A stretch of 64,000 bases of DNA from Pseudomonas sp. stari2 (GCF_040760005.1 NZ_CP099760.1:4619501-4683500), one strand, 5' to 3'. Shown: positions 7,846-16,943, numbered from the stretch's first letter. Numbers and translations: made by a program. The notes: generated by a model from the sequence alone, not told the origin.

Positions 7846-9072
7846 TCAGCCGAGAAGTTCACTCATGGGAATGAAGGGCACCATGTCTCCCTGAGTCAGG
7901 GTGCGCCCCTCCTGCACCTCTACCAATCCATCAGCCCAAGCGGCGCTACGCAAAACGCCCGAACTCTGGTTGCGGTAGATCGTTGCCTGTCCCTGCTCCA
8001 GACGTCCCCTCAGGAATTCACGCCGATTGCCGGCCTGGGGCCAGACGAATCCAGCCGGAACTGGAAACTTGAGTGGCTCGACATCCTGCACCCCCTGACG
8101 ACGCAGCAAATAGGGCTTGGTCAACAAGGCAAACGTCACCAGGGTCGACGCCGGGTTGCCGGGCAGACCGATGACCGGAACATCGCGGAAATGACCTACA
8201 GTCAAAGGCTTCCCGGGTTTGATCGCCAGCTTCCACAGTGTCAGCTCACCCTCTTCCCTCAGCGCAACGCCGAGGAAGTCCGCTTCCCCAACCGATACGC
8301 CACCGGTCGACAGTATCAAGTCGGCTTCCTTGAGCGCCTCAAGACGTGCGCGGGTGATGGACAAGTCATCCGGAAGAATCCCGGCATCCAGCACTTCACA
8401 ACCCAAACGCTGCAGCCAGCTGCACAGCACCACCCGGTTGCTGTTGTAAATCTGTCCCGGGCCCAGTGCCGTTCCCGGTTCGACCAACTCATCGCCAGTG
8501 GACAACACTGCCACGCGGATCTTGCGGACCACATCAAGGCCGGCGCAGCCCAAAGACGCAGCCAGCCCTTGCTCGATCGGACCGAGCCGGGTTCCCGCAG
8601 ACAGGATCAACTCACCCACTGTAGTTTCTTGCCCCTGCGGGCGGATGTTCTGGCCGGACACCATGGTCTCGATGAACCGCACTCGTTCGTCAGCTTCGAT
8701 CACGGCGTTTTCCTGCATCTCGACGCAATCGGCGCCCGGCGGAACGGGCGCCCCCGTAAAGATACGGGCGCAGGTGCCCGGCTCCAGCGGTTCAGGCGCC
8801 TGACCGGCAAAAACCTTCTGACTGACCGGCATCGGCTCACCAGTCCAGTCGGCCAGGCTCAAGGCATAACCGTCCATGGCACTGTTGGGCCATGGCGGCA
8901 GATCCAGCGTCGAAACCAGATCCTGCGCCAACACCCGCCCCTCGACCTGCGCCAATGGCAGATACTCTGATTCGACAATCCGCGAGGCGTCAGCCATGTC
9001 CAGCAGACGCGCCAGGGCCACCTCGACCGGCATCAGGCTTCCGGCCTTTCCAGGCTTACCCGCGGGATACAC
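7846..9072 (-). CDS. moeA: Molybdopterin molybdenumtransferase MoeA
   Basis: MoeA inserts molybdate into adenylylated molybdopterin. The 408-residue protein shows the family order: MoeA N-domain, the MoCF-binding core with LSTGGVSVGEADF and the PGKP stretch, and a C-terminal domain ending near the stop. GTG at 9072 lies inside the end of moaB, a 17-base overlap; ATG at 9033 (MPVEVALARLL) is the alternative and its upstream GGAAG is no worse. With moaB it forms a cofactor operon, and mobA is divergent next to it. Confidence 0.93.
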   Translation of the reverse strand: MYPAGKPGKAGSLMPVEVALARLLDMADASRIVESEYLPLAQVEGRVLAQDLVSTLDLPPWPNSAMDGYALSLADWTGEPMPVSQKVFAGQAPEPLEPGTCARIFTGAPVPPGADCVEMQENAVIEADERVRFIETMVSGQNIRPQGQETTVGELILSAGTRLGPIEQGLAASLGCAGLDVVRKIRVAVLSTGDELVEPGTALGPGQIYNSNRVVLCSWLQRLGCEVLDAGILPDDLSITRARLEALKEADLILSTGGVSVGEADFLGVALREEGELTLWKLAIKPGKPLTVGHFRDVPVIGLPGNPASTLVTFALLTKPYLLRRQGVQDVEPLKFPVPAGFVWPQAGNRREFLRGRLEQGQATIYRNQSSGVLRSAAWADGLVEVQEGRTLTQGDMVPFIPMSELLG

Positions 9073-9595
9073 AGGGAGCCGCCTGTTTCAGATGAGGGAC
9101 GAAATTGCATGGACGGTGCCGCGAATCCAGTTGCTCAGCCAGGATGCCATCCCAACCGGTACGAACCGCGTTGGTCGAGCCCGGCAGACAGCAGACCAGC
9201 GTACCGTTGGCCAACCCTGCCAGGGCACGGGACTGCACAGTGGAGGTGCCGATATCGGCAACCGAGATCTGGCGGAACAGCTCACCAAAACCATCGACTT
9301 GCTTGTCGAGCAGGCACGCAACGGCTTCGGGTGTACTGTCGCGACCAGTAAAGCCTGTGCCCCCGGTGATCAGCACCACCTGCACGACGTCTTCGGCAAT
9401 CCAGTGGGCGACTTGCGCACGGATTTTGTACAGGTCATCTTTGAGCAATACCCGCTCCGCCAGGTTGTGACCGGCTGCGGTCAATCGGTCGACGAAGACC
9501 TGGCCGGAGGTATCGGTTTCCAGGGTACGAGTGTCGCTGACCGTCAATACCGCGATATTGAGCGGTGCGAAAGGTACATCAGCCTTGGCTTTCAT
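9056..9595 (-). CDS. moaB: Molybdenum cofactor biosynthesis protein MoaB
   Basis: The 179-residue protein is of the MoaB/Mog family, with the motif ITGGTGFTGRDSTPEAV at about residues 78-94 that binds molybdopterin. The family adenylylates molybdopterin before MoeA acts. It comes first in a moaB-moeA transcript (overlapping by 17 bases). Its start lies 81 bases from the divergent mobA, so both cofactor units probably share one control region. Confidence 0.92.
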   Translation of the reverse strand: MKAKADVPFAPLNIAVLTVSDTRTLETDTSGQVFVDRLTAAGHNLAERVLLKDDLYKIRAQVAHWIAEDVVQVVLITGGTGFTGRDSTPEAVACLLDKQVDGFGELFRQISVADIGTSTVQSRALAGLANGTLVCCLPGSTNAVRTGWDGILAEQLDSRHRPCNFVPHLKQAAPCVSRG

Positions 9596-9676
9596 AGGCT
9601 CATCCAGTTGTAGGAGAAACAGCCCGGTGTTATATCACAGCGCCCCATTTTTTCGCCGAACCTGCGGAGAGTTGCC

Positions 9677-10279
9677 ATGACTTCCAATACCCGATTGCCG
9701 CCCTGTTCCGTCCTGTTGCTGGCCGGTGGACGAGGCCAGCGCATGGGTGGTCAGGACAAAGGACTGATCGAATGGCAAGGGGAACCACTGATCGCTCATT
9801 TGCAGCGCAAGGTTCGTCCGCTGACCGACGACCTGATCATTTCCTGCAACCGCAATCGCGAACGCTATGCACCCTTTGCCGATCAATTGGTCTCGGATGA
9901 CGAGGAAAATTTTCCCGGGCCATTGGCCGGTATTCGTGCAGGCTTGCGAGCCGCCCACCATACGCATCTGCTGGTATTGCCATGCGACGTACCGCTAATC
10001 GACCTTCCCCTGTTGCAGAGCATGCGCGAGACCGCGAGCCTGCAACCTGAAAACCCGTTGATGCTGCGTCACGACGAGCACTGGGAACCGCTGCTTTGCG
10101 TGATTCCCGTGGCGCTTCTGCCCGCATTCGAAGAGGCCTGGCATGAGGGGGAGCGCAGCCCTGGCCGGCTCATGCGCAGCCTTGGCGCCCAGGCCCTGAT
10201 TTGCCCGGACAACGACCCACGGCTGGCCAATCTCAATACCCCGGAACTGTTAAGCTCTCATAACACTGTGTCAGACTGA
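9677..10279 (+). CDS. mobA: Molybdenum cofactor guanylyltransferase MobA
   Basis: MobA attaches GMP to the cofactor for DMSO-reductase-type enzymes. The 200-residue protein has the nucleotide-binding start [22 protein letters not shown] at residues 12-33 and the metal-binding LPCDVPLI stretch. The ATG follows CGGAGAG. It is divergent from moaB-moeA. Confidence 0.92.
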   Translation: MTSNTRLPPCSVLLLAGGRGQRMGGQDKGLIEWQGEPLIAHLQRKVRPLTDDLIISCNRNRERYAPFADQLVSDDEENFPGPLAGIRAGLRAAHHTHLLVLPCDVPLIDLPLLQSMRETASLQPENPLMLRHDEHWEPLLCVIPVALLPAFEEAWHEGERSPGRLMRSLGAQALICPDNDPRLANLNTPELLSSHNTVSD

Positions 10280-10357
10280 CCGCATTCAAGGAACTCTCAC
10301 GCCTTGCATACGTCTACAAGCTCAGTAACCAAAAGAATTCCCTTCGGAGACAAACAC

Positions 10358-10579
10358 ATGACTCAACGGACTCTCGCCACTTTCATGCTCGCTCTGGGCC
10401 TGGCCACCCTCGCCGGTTGCGCTTCGCCAACGGTGATCACCTTGAATGACGGTCGCGAAATCCAGGCTGTCGACTCGCCTAAATACGACAAGGATTCGGG
10501 CTTCTACGAATTCGAACAACTGGACGGCAAGCATACTCGCATCAACAAAGATCAGGTTCGCACCGTTAAAGAGCTGTAA
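10358..10579 (+). CDS. YgdI/YgdR family lipoprotein
   Basis: The 73-residue precursor has a lipoprotein signal with lipobox LAGC (Cys at residue 21) and a short SH3-like domain (VITLNDGREIQAVDSPKYD) typical of YgdI/YgdR proteins. It should be anchored to the outer membrane. ATG 10358 is preceded by CGGAGA; the upstream ATG at 10304 would spoil the signal peptide. Function is unknown in the family. A terminator follows at once. Confidence 0.88.
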   Translation: MTQRTLATFMLALGLATLAGCASPTVITLNDGREIQAVDSPKYDKDSGFYEFEQLDGKHTRINKDQVRTVKEL

Positions 10580-10601
10580 GCGACGCCAGATCCAGATATA
10601 G

Positions 10602-10627
10602 AAAAGCCCGCATGATGCGGGCTTTTT
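10602..10627. terminator. Intrinsic terminator after the YgdI/YgdR gene
   Basis: An 11-base stem (10602-10612 with 10616-10626) closes a three-base loop and continues into a T-run. An A-run on the other side lets it serve the convergent pseudouridine synthase gene as well. Confidence 0.88.
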
Positions 10628-10659
10628 CGTGGGCGCAAGAAAGTGGCCAACGGTGATAA

Positions 10660-11553
10660 TCACCAGTCCAGCGTGATCCGGCTTTCAAATTCGCGCTCCT
10701 GCCTAGTGACTGGATCGATGAACCGCAACCCCTGCGCCAGCAGCTTCAGCGGTTTGGCGTAATCATCCTCAACGTCCTTCAGAACCTGAGGGTAGAACGG
10801 ATCGTTGCAGATGCTCGCGCCCAGCGCCGTCATGTGTACCCGCAACTGATGCTTCTTGCCGGTCACCGGATACAGGCCGTAGCGCCAGAGGTCACCGTTC
10901 CTTTCGCGCACTTCCACTGCCGTTTCGGTGTTGCTGACACCGGGAGCTTCCTGCATGCGGAAAAAAGGCTCGCCATCGACCATACGGCTCTTGTGTACCA
11001 ATGGAAAATCCAGCCCCGGCAATGCAGCAGCGATGGCTTCGTAGCGTTTTTCGATTTGCCGTGTCGGGAACAATGACTGATACGCCGAACGCGTCTGCGG
11101 GTTGGCCGAAAAAATTACCAACCCGGCGGTATGCCGGTCAATCCGGTGCAGCGGCACCAGGTGCGGATTGTCCAGTCGGCGAATCAACCGGCGCAGCAGC
11201 GTTTGCTCCACGTATTCCCCCGCTGGCGTCACCGGCAGGAAGTGGGGTTTGTCTGCGACGACCAGATGCTCGTCCGCGTAGAGAATCGACTCGACCACCG
11301 GAATCGGCTTTTCATCCGGCACTTCGCGAAAGTAATGGATACGCAGGCCTTCCTTGTACGGCAAGTCCAGCGCAATTGGCTGGCCTTCACCATCCAGCAC
11401 CCGACCTCGGGCAATCCGGTCCAGCCATTGAGCGCGTCCGATGGCACTGAAGTGATCACATAGACAATCGAACACTGTCCGCCAGTCGCCGGGAGGCAGA
11501 TAAAGCGTGCTGGCCTGATTCTGTGCGGCGGAAAATGTAGGTGTGCTGGACAT
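10660..11553 (-). CDS. RluA-family pseudouridine synthase
   Basis: The 297-residue protein carries the RluA catalytic motif HRIDRHTAGLV at about residues 144-154, where the Asp forms the covalent intermediate with uridine. An N-terminal S4-like region is poor. Members modify 23S rRNA or tRNA; the TruC/RluA-like branch is likely, but the target base cannot be read from sequence. Start ATG at 11553 (MSSTPTFS) is preferred to 11574. Confidence 0.87.
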   Translation of the reverse strand: MSSTPTFSAAQNQASTLYLPPGDWRTVFDCLCDHFSAIGRAQWLDRIARGRVLDGEGQPIALDLPYKEGLRIHYFREVPDEKPIPVVESILYADEHLVVADKPHFLPVTPAGEYVEQTLLRRLIRRLDNPHLVPLHRIDRHTAGLVIFSANPQTRSAYQSLFPTRQIEKRYEAIAAALPGLDFPLVHKSRMVDGEPFFRMQEAPGVSNTETAVEVRERNGDLWRYGLYPVTGKKHQLRVHMTALGASICNDPFYPQVLKDVEDDYAKPLKLLAQGLRFIDPVTRQEREFESRITLDW

Positions 11554-11622
11554 ACGGAGAACTCGAACCCTCAAAGCAGAGCGGCATTATCCAACACGGG
11601 GCGCAGCAGACCTAGCGCAGAA

Positions 11623-11940
11623 TCAGGCAGGGATCGATTTGAGGGCCGCTGCCTCGGTGAATTCCTTCAGCCAGCGCAACACATCGACAGCCTCCCAGCG
11701 GCCCGGATCGTACAACGCGTACAACAAGCCCTGATAACCCACCACATCCAGCTGCTTGTGATAGCCGGCGCGCTGGAACAACGCCTCGATCTCGGCAAAA
11801 CAGGTATTGAAATGCAGCTTGTTGAACGGCGTCTTGCCCTCCGTGACCAGACCGTCCAGGCGCAATTCGTGGACGGCTTCGCGCACTACGTCAACCGACA
11901 TCCGGTTCACGCTGCTTTTCAACTGTTCGACATTGACCAC
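11623..11940 (-). CDS. Uncharacterised 105-residue protein behind a LexA box
   Basis: I do not recognise this family. The protein has an N-terminal helical region (VEQLKSSVNRMSVDVVREAVH), a single Cys, and a hydrophobic, aromatic centre (LDVVGYQGLLYALYDPGRW) ending in a helix. No signal or membrane segment is seen. It starts at GTG 11940 after AGAGGG; an overlapping ATG is in another frame. A perfect LexA operator lies 76 bases upstream, so it is probably induced by DNA damage (inference). It may be the only gene on its transcript: the next minus-strand gene is 70 bases beyond its stop. Confidence 0.75.
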   Translation of the reverse strand: MVNVEQLKSSVNRMSVDVVREAVHELRLDGLVTEGKTPFNKLHFNTCFAEIEALFQRAGYHKQLDVVGYQGLLYALYDPGRWEAVDVLRWLKEFTEAAALKSIPA

Positions 11941-12015
11941 GGTTCATCCCTCTGACGTCCTGACTGCCCTGCTTATCGCCCCAAAGGGGCACAGCACGAC
12001 GAGCTCACCCATTTA

Positions 12016-12031
12016 CTGTATGAACATACAG
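12016..12031. promoter_or_regulatory. LexA (SOS) operator
   Basis: CTGTATGAACATACAG fits the gammaproteobacterial consensus CTGT-N8-ACAG exactly and is a perfect palindrome. On the minus strand TTGGCA, 17 bases upstream of a TTACTG/TACTGT hexamer, could form a promoter whose -10 element is overlapped by the box. It lies between the glutaredoxin-like gene and the uncharacterised gene ending at 11623, both on the minus strand, and should repress the latter. Confidence 0.75.
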
Positions 12032-12106
12032 TAACCGAATAAACCCCAGAGTGCCAAGGTTCGATAACCGTCTCGATGAATGGCCAGACAGCGTCGAGGG
12101 AAAGGA

Positions 12107-12343
12107 TTAACGCAGAAATGCCACAACCTGATCGGCGCTGAACGGCCAGCCCAGTTCCGCCCCGGTATCAACCCGGCGCAGCACAGGAATCCGCAGGCTA
12201 TAAGCTTCGAACCAGGACTCATCGTCAGCAATGTCCACCAGTTCCACTAGCAGGCCATGCTCGACAAACGGCATCAGCTCGGCTTCAGCGACTTCACACA
12301 GATGGCACCCCAGGGTACCGAACAACTGGCATTCAGGAAGCAT
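12107..12343 (-). CDS. Glutaredoxin-like protein
   Basis: The 78-residue protein begins LFGTLGCHLCEVAEAEL, a CxxC redox centre after the first beta strand, and has the cis-Pro stretch SLRIPVLRR. It matches the short glutaredoxin/DUF836 family. It probably reduces a disulfide in the cytosol; its partner is unknown. Confidence 0.83.
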   Translation of the reverse strand: MLPECQLFGTLGCHLCEVAEAELMPFVEHGLLVELVDIADDESWFEAYSLRIPVLRRVDTGAELGWPFSADQVVAFLR

Positions 12344-12545
12344 GCGCGTTCAATCCCAAATTTTGATTGGCCATTTTAGGCCTGACCTGTGAACCCGTCG
12401 ACCCACCAGAGACCTCAAGCCGTTGAGCGGGGCTGTCCTCGCAAAACCCTGACTCAAATCAGCCCGCACAAATGTGTTTTACACCATGCTCCGGTGTTTT
12501 TTGCCTCTACGCTTGAAGAGCCTGACCCTGCCGCCGGAGTGTTTT

Positions 12546-14258
12546 GTGTTTGCCAATCTGTTGATCATTCTTGCCTCGTCACTGGTGATGATTGCCCTGT
12601 TCCGCCGCCTGCGCCTGCCACCGGTGCTGGGCTATCTGTGCGTCGGGCTGATGGTCGGACCGAAGGCGTTCGACTGGATCAACGAGAGCGAGCATCTACC
12701 GGACCTTGCAGAGTTGGGCGTGGTATTTCTGCTGTTTTCCCTGGGGCTGGAATTCTCCCTGTCGAAAATGATCGCCCTGCGTCAGGTGGTTTTTCGTCTG
12801 GGCAGCCAACAGGTACTGGTCAGTTCAGCGCTGTTGGGAAGTGTGCTGATGCTGCTGGGCATGCCTCTCACCCCGGCGCTGCTGCTCGGCGCGGGTCTGT
12901 CGCTTTCTTCCACGGCGATCGTCACCAAGGAACTGGGCAGCCTCGGCGAAATCTTCAGCAGCCACGGCCAGAACGCAGTGGGCGTCCTGTTGTTTCAGGA
13001 CGTGGTAGCCGTGTTGTTGCTGACGCTGGTGCCCGTCTTCGCCGGCAGCAGCGATCAAGCCTGGTATTGGGCGTTGCCGCTGACACTGCTCAAGACTGTC
13101 TTGCTGTTCATCGGCTTGCTGCTGGCCAGTCGCTGGCTGTTGCCACGCCTGTTCCAGGAGGTGGCGGCATCGCGCTCGGCCGAGCTGTTCGTACTGTTGG
13201 CGCTGGTCATCGTGTTGCTCACGGCATGGCTGACTCACCTGCTCGGCCTGTCCCCTGCCCTCGGCGCCTTCCTGGCCGGCATGCTGCTGGGGGAAAGCCA
13301 TTATCGGCATCAGATCGAGGCCGATATCCGGCCGTTCCGCGACATCTTGCTCGGCCTGTTCTTCGTCAGCATCGGCATGCTGATCGACCTGCAATTGTTC
13401 GCCAGCCACAGCGTGCTGATTATTGCGATGACCCTGGGTTTGCTGGTGATCAAGGGTTCAGTGGTGGCGCTGCTGGTGAAATGGCGCGGCAACGACAATG
13501 AGACCGCGTGGCGCAGCGGCCTGGCACTGGCTCAGGGCGGTGAGTTCTGTTTCGCCCTGATGGCCCAGATGCAGCAGACCCGATTGCTCCCCGCCGAACT
13601 CGGCGCCCTGCTGCTGGCCGCCACGTTTTGCTCGATGCTGCTGACGCCGCTGATGCTGCGTGCCGCACCACGCATCGCCGCCGCTCTGCACCGCAAACCC
13701 AATCAGGAAGCGCAGATCGAGGAAATCAGTGCCCTCAATGCCGGGTTGGAAGGGCATGTGGTGATCTGTGGTTACGGCCGTGTCGGTCAATCCATCGGGC
13801 GCATCATGCGCAATGCCGGGCAAACCTACATCGCACTGGACAACGATCCGGTGCGGATACAGGAAGCCGCCACCGCCGAACGCGACGTCCACTACGGAGA
13901 TTCAACACGCGGCGATCTGTTGACCGCCGTCGGTTTGCTGCGCGCGAGGTTGCTGGTGATTGCCGTGGATCAAGCCGACGTGGCCTTGCGGGTTCTCAAT
14001 GAGGCCCGGCGCCTCAACCCGAAAGTGCCGATCCTGGTGCGCACCCGGGACGACAGCCAGTCGGCCGAGCTGAAAGCAGCCGGCGCCAGCGAGGTGGTGC
14101 CGGAACTGCTGGAGTCGAGCCTGATGCTCGGTTCGCATGCCTTGGTCCTATTGGGGTTTCCTGCGCACCAGGTGCAGGAGAAAGTCGATCAGGTGCGCGC
14201 CGACCGTTATCGCCTGCTTCACGGCTTTTATCCCGGGGCCGCTGATGAGGAGACCTAA
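12546..14258 (+). CDS. CPA2-family cation:proton antiporter (KefB/KefC/YbaL-like)
   Basis: The 570-residue protein has a Na+/H+-exchanger domain of about twelve membrane helices (residues 1-380; GxLxxGLMVGP near the N-terminus, LGLEFSLSK, and FLAGMLLGES) followed by a RCK/TrkA-N domain with the Rossmann motif VVICGYGRVGQSIGRI at about residue 400. It should exchange K+ or Na+ for protons under nucleotide control. GTG 12546 follows CGGAG; the longer frame from 12474 adds an unlikely lead. No KefF/KefG ancillary gene is adjacent. Its stop overlaps the convergent amt gene by four bases. Confidence 0.88.
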   Translation: MFANLLIILASSLVMIALFRRLRLPPVLGYLCVGLMVGPKAFDWINESEHLPDLAELGVVFLLFSLGLEFSLSKMIALRQVVFRLGSQQVLVSSALLGSVLMLLGMPLTPALLLGAGLSLSSTAIVTKELGSLGEIFSSHGQNAVGVLLFQDVVAVLLLTLVPVFAGSSDQAWYWALPLTLLKTVLLFIGLLLASRWLLPRLFQEVAASRSAELFVLLALVIVLLTAWLTHLLGLSPALGAFLAGMLLGESHYRHQIEADIRPFRDILLGLFFVSIGMLIDLQLFASHSVLIIAMTLGLLVIKGSVVALLVKWRGNDNETAWRSGLALAQGGEFCFALMAQMQQTRLLPAELGALLLAATFCSMLLTPLMLRAAPRIAAALHRKPNQEAQIEEISALNAGLEGHVVICGYGRVGQSIGRIMRNAGQTYIALDNDPVRIQEAATAERDVHYGDSTRGDLLTAVGLLRARLLVIAVDQADVALRVLNEARRLNPKVPILVRTRDDSQSAELKAAGASEVVPELLESSLMLGSHALVLLGFPAHQVQEKVDQVRADRYRLLHGFYPGAADEET

Positions 14259-15463
14259 TCCTGACTTACCGCGCCAATCTTGTGCAGCGACAGGTCAGCG
14301 CCGTAATACTCCTGTTCCTGACTCAGGCGCAGACCATGCAGTGCCTTGATCGAGCCGTAGACGGCAAAGCCACCGACCAGCGCCACCAGCACGCCCGATG
14401 CCGTGCCGATCAACTGGCTGATCAGGCTGACGCCACCGAGTCCGTCCAACGCGCTCGAACCGAAGATCCCGCAGGCGATGCCACCCCACACGCCACACAA
14501 GCCGTGCAACGGCCAGACACCCAGCACGTCGTCGATCCGCCATTTGACTTGCGCGGCCGTGAAGCACCAGACAAACAGGGCACCGGCAATCGCACCGGTG
14601 ACCAGCGCGCCCACCGGATGCATCAGGTCGGATCCGGCACACACCGCCACCAGACCGGCCAGCGGACCGTTGTGCAGAAAGCCCGGGTCATTGCGTCCGA
14701 CGATCAACGCCGCCACGGTACCTCCCACCATCGCCATCAACGAATTGACCGCCACCAGGCCACTGACGCCCTGCAAGGTTTGCGCGCTCATCACGTTGAA
14801 GCCGAACCAGCCGACGATCAGGATCCACGAGCCCAGCGCCAGAAACGGAATGCTCGACGGCGCGAACGCCACCAACCGGCCATCGCGATAGCGGCCGTTG
14901 CGCGGGCCCAGCAACAGCACCGCCGCCAGCGCCAGCCAGCCACCCATGGCGTGAACCACCACGGAGCCGGCGAAATCATGGAACGGGGCGCCGAATCGCG
15001 CGGTCAGCCAGGCTTGCAGACCGTAGTTGCCGTTCCAGATCATCCCCTCGAAAAACGGATAGATGAACGCCACAATCAATGCCGTCGCGCACAGCTGCGG
15101 AACGAACCGCGCCCGCTCGGCAATGCCGCCGGAAATGATCGCCGGAATCGCCGCTGCGAACGTCAGGAGGAAGAAAAACTTCACCAGCCCGTAACCATGA
15201 TCGGCACTGAGCACCGCCGCCGGTTGCAGAAACGTCACCCCGTATGAAATCCAATAGCCTATAAAGAAATAGGCCAGGGTCGATACGGCGAAGTCGCTGA
15301 GAATCTTCGACAGAGCGTTCACCTGATTCTTCTGGCGAACCGTTCCGACCTCCAGAAAGGCGAAACCGGCGTGCATGGCCAGCACCATGACCGCACCGAT
15401 CAGAATGAACAACGTGTTGGAACTATGAACGAGCGTATCCACAGCGCTTTGCAGATTTTCCAT
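14255..15463 (-). CDS. Ammonium transporter (Amt family)
   Basis: The 402-residue protein has the Amt signature: about eleven membrane helices, the first channel His in FAGSVVVHAMGGW and the second in WPLHGLCGVWGG. It conducts ammonium across the inner membrane. No glnK lies beside it, so it is probably a second Amt besides the glnK-linked one. The ribosome site is weak. Upstream are inverted elements like NtrC sites, which would suit nitrogen control. Confidence 0.9.
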   Translation of the reverse strand: MENLQSAVDTLVHSSNTLFILIGAVMVLAMHAGFAFLEVGTVRQKNQVNALSKILSDFAVSTLAYFFIGYWISYGVTFLQPAAVLSADHGYGLVKFFFLLTFAAAIPAIISGGIAERARFVPQLCATALIVAFIYPFFEGMIWNGNYGLQAWLTARFGAPFHDFAGSVVVHAMGGWLALAAVLLLGPRNGRYRDGRLVAFAPSSIPFLALGSWILIVGWFGFNVMSAQTLQGVSGLVAVNSLMAMVGGTVAALIVGRNDPGFLHNGPLAGLVAVCAGSDLMHPVGALVTGAIAGALFVWCFTAAQVKWRIDDVLGVWPLHGLCGVWGGIACGIFGSSALDGLGGVSLISQLIGTASGVLVALVGGFAVYGSIKALHGLRLSQEQEYYGADLSLHKIGAVSQD

Positions 15464-15780
15464 GAAGAGGCAGACCCAAGGCTGAAAAAGGCACCAAAGC
15501 GGTTCATGCAGACATTTCACGCACCAAGTTGCGACCGCGCAGTCATGACCCCCATGGAGCCGGTGAACCGCTTTGGCGCACGAGGTCGATGTCCTGAGCT
15601 GAACCCGTGTCATCCGGGCTATGATTTCCCGGCTTCGCGCCCGACAACAGCGCACTGCTGCCGGATGACGCACCACGACACAGCAAAAGATGTACCAGTC
15701 ATTTGTAATGAACCTTCACGCAAGGCTCATACTCGAAAGTTTCAGAAGCCGCTTCAGACCGCCACTTACGGAGATTCCCA
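15464..15780. promoter_or_regulatory. Divergent region between amt and the DUF883 operon, with NtrC-like elements
   Basis: These 317 bases hold no gene. CCAAAGCGGTTCA at 15494-15506 recurs inverted at 15564-15576, and each is embedded in a GCAC/GCGC-flanked stretch like half of an NtrC site (GCACC-N5-GGTGC). A third partial copy, GCACCAAGTTGC, is at 15521-15532. I found no good -24/-12 sigma-54 promoter with the right spacing, which weakens the case. Confidence 0.4.
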
Positions 15781-16095
15781 ATGGCCAGCACCAAGGCAAA
15801 GACTGCTCAAGAAATCCTGATGAACGACTTCCAGACCCTGGTCAGCGACACCGAACGGTTGCTGGAACACACCGCCACGCTGGCCGGTGATCAGGCTGAC
15901 GAATTGCGCGAACAGATCCACGAAAGTCTGCTGCGTGCGCGAGAAACCCTGAAGCTGACCGAAGACACTCTGCGCGAGCGCGGCCAGGCTGCGGTCACCG
16001 CCACCGAAGATTATGTGTCGGCCAACCCGTGGCAATCCGTGGGTATCGCGGCGGGTGTGGGCTTTCTGATTGGCCTGCTGGCCACGCGGCGCTGA
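15781..16095 (+). CDS. DUF883 (ElaB/YqjD-like) membrane-anchored protein
   Basis: The 104-residue protein has a long charged coiled coil and a C-terminal glycine-rich membrane segment (VGIAAGVGFLIGLLATRR), the standard layout of ElaB/YqjD proteins, which tether ribosomes to the inner membrane in stationary phase in E. coli. The ATG follows GGAG. It is first in an operon with a YqjE-like protein and a third small protein. Confidence 0.88.
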   Translation: MASTKAKTAQEILMNDFQTLVSDTERLLEHTATLAGDQADELREQIHESLLRARETLKLTEDTLRERGQAAVTATEDYVSANPWQSVGIAAGVGFLIGLLATRR

Positions 16096-16097
16096 TC

Positions 16098-16484
16098 ATG
16101 TCGATCGGTGAATCCGGCCCGACTGCGGGCACTGCCTCTTCCACGCGGCGCCTGGGTGCAGCCGTCCTTGGTCTGTTGCACAGTCATGTCGAACTGTTCG
16201 GCATCGAACTGCAGGAGCAGAAAGCACGCACCGTCAGCCTGTTGCTGTTTGCAGGCCTGGCGCTGGTGTTTGCATTGCTGTTGCTGGTCGGCCTGTCGAC
16301 CCTCGTCCTGATCGTGTTCTGGGACACGTATCGTCTCGCCGCGATCGTCGGCCTGTGCGTGTTCTACACCCTGGCGGCGATCTTCTGCGCATTGCGCCTC
16401 AAGGCTGCGATCTTCGATGAGTCCTCGCCCTTCCACGGTACCCTGGAAGAACTGGCCAACGACCGGGAGCGCCTGCTGCCATGA
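16098..16484 (+). CDS. YqjE-like (phage holin superfamily) membrane protein
   Basis: The 128-residue protein has a short soluble lead, a helix (LHSHVELFGIELQEQKART) and two membrane segments at about residues 50-105. It matches the YqjE family that always accompanies DUF883 genes. The start lies two bases after the previous stop, and its end overlaps the next gene by four bases. Confidence 0.85.
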   Translation: MSIGESGPTAGTASSTRRLGAAVLGLLHSHVELFGIELQEQKARTVSLLLFAGLALVFALLLLVGLSTLVLIVFWDTYRLAAIVGLCVFYTLAAIFCALRLKAAIFDESSPFHGTLEELANDRERLLP

Positions 16485-16819
16485 GCCTTCCTGAACTTCC
16501 GCGCAACAGCTCGCGCCAGGAAATGCGCAAGGCCCTGATCCGTCTGCGCATGGAAATGCATCGCCAGGAAATCCGTCACGAAACCGGCCAAATGCTGCAG
16601 CCCTTGCAACGCATGCGCGGCATGACGCAGAACCTGCAGGACGGTTTCGGCATCAAACATGCGCCGTTATGGGGCGTAGCCGCCGTGACACTACTGGGGT
16701 TCCTGACCGGCAAAGGTGCGAAAAGCGGTGGCATCGGCGGCCTGAGCCGGTTGATCCGCCTCGGCACCAGCCTCGCCCCGCTGATCAAACTGGTCATGCA
16801 GAACTCGGGTAAACGCTGA
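16481..16819 (+). CDS. Third gene of the DUF883/YqjE operon, unknown
   Basis: The 112-residue protein starts at an ATGA overlap. It has a charged helical N-terminal half with a Met/Gln/Arg-rich stretch and a C-terminal half with a hydrophobic stretch (LWGVAAVTLLGFLTG) and an amphipathic tail. Its place matches E. coli yqjK, but sequence similarity is not obvious to me. A role with the two neighbours at the membrane is inferred. Confidence 0.7.
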   Translation: MSLPELPRNSSRQEMRKALIRLRMEMHRQEIRHETGQMLQPLQRMRGMTQNLQDGFGIKHAPLWGVAAVTLLGFLTGKGAKSGGIGGLSRLIRLGTSLAPLIKLVMQNSGKR

Positions 16820-16943
16820 GCTGCACATCTGGCTGCATTCTTGCACTGCTGGCGGGATTGAATCTCTTCACCCGGAGATTCAATCCCGTTTGCCTACCCG
16901 GCAGGCAGGACCCCACCAGAACAACAATGACCAAGGAGGCCCC

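Noticed and set aside
12389..13501. Plus-strand frame overlapping the antiporter in another frame
   Set aside because: Pro/Gly/Arg-rich, typical of an out-of-frame reading of GC-rich DNA; the antiporter frame is certain.
14282..15247. Plus-strand frame opposite amt
   Set aside because: Gln/Arg/His-rich shadow of a membrane protein; it has no domain.
15463..15500. Sigma-54 promoter for amt
   Set aside because: GG and GC pairs are present but 11 or more bases apart in place of ten, so no -24/-12 element is claimed.
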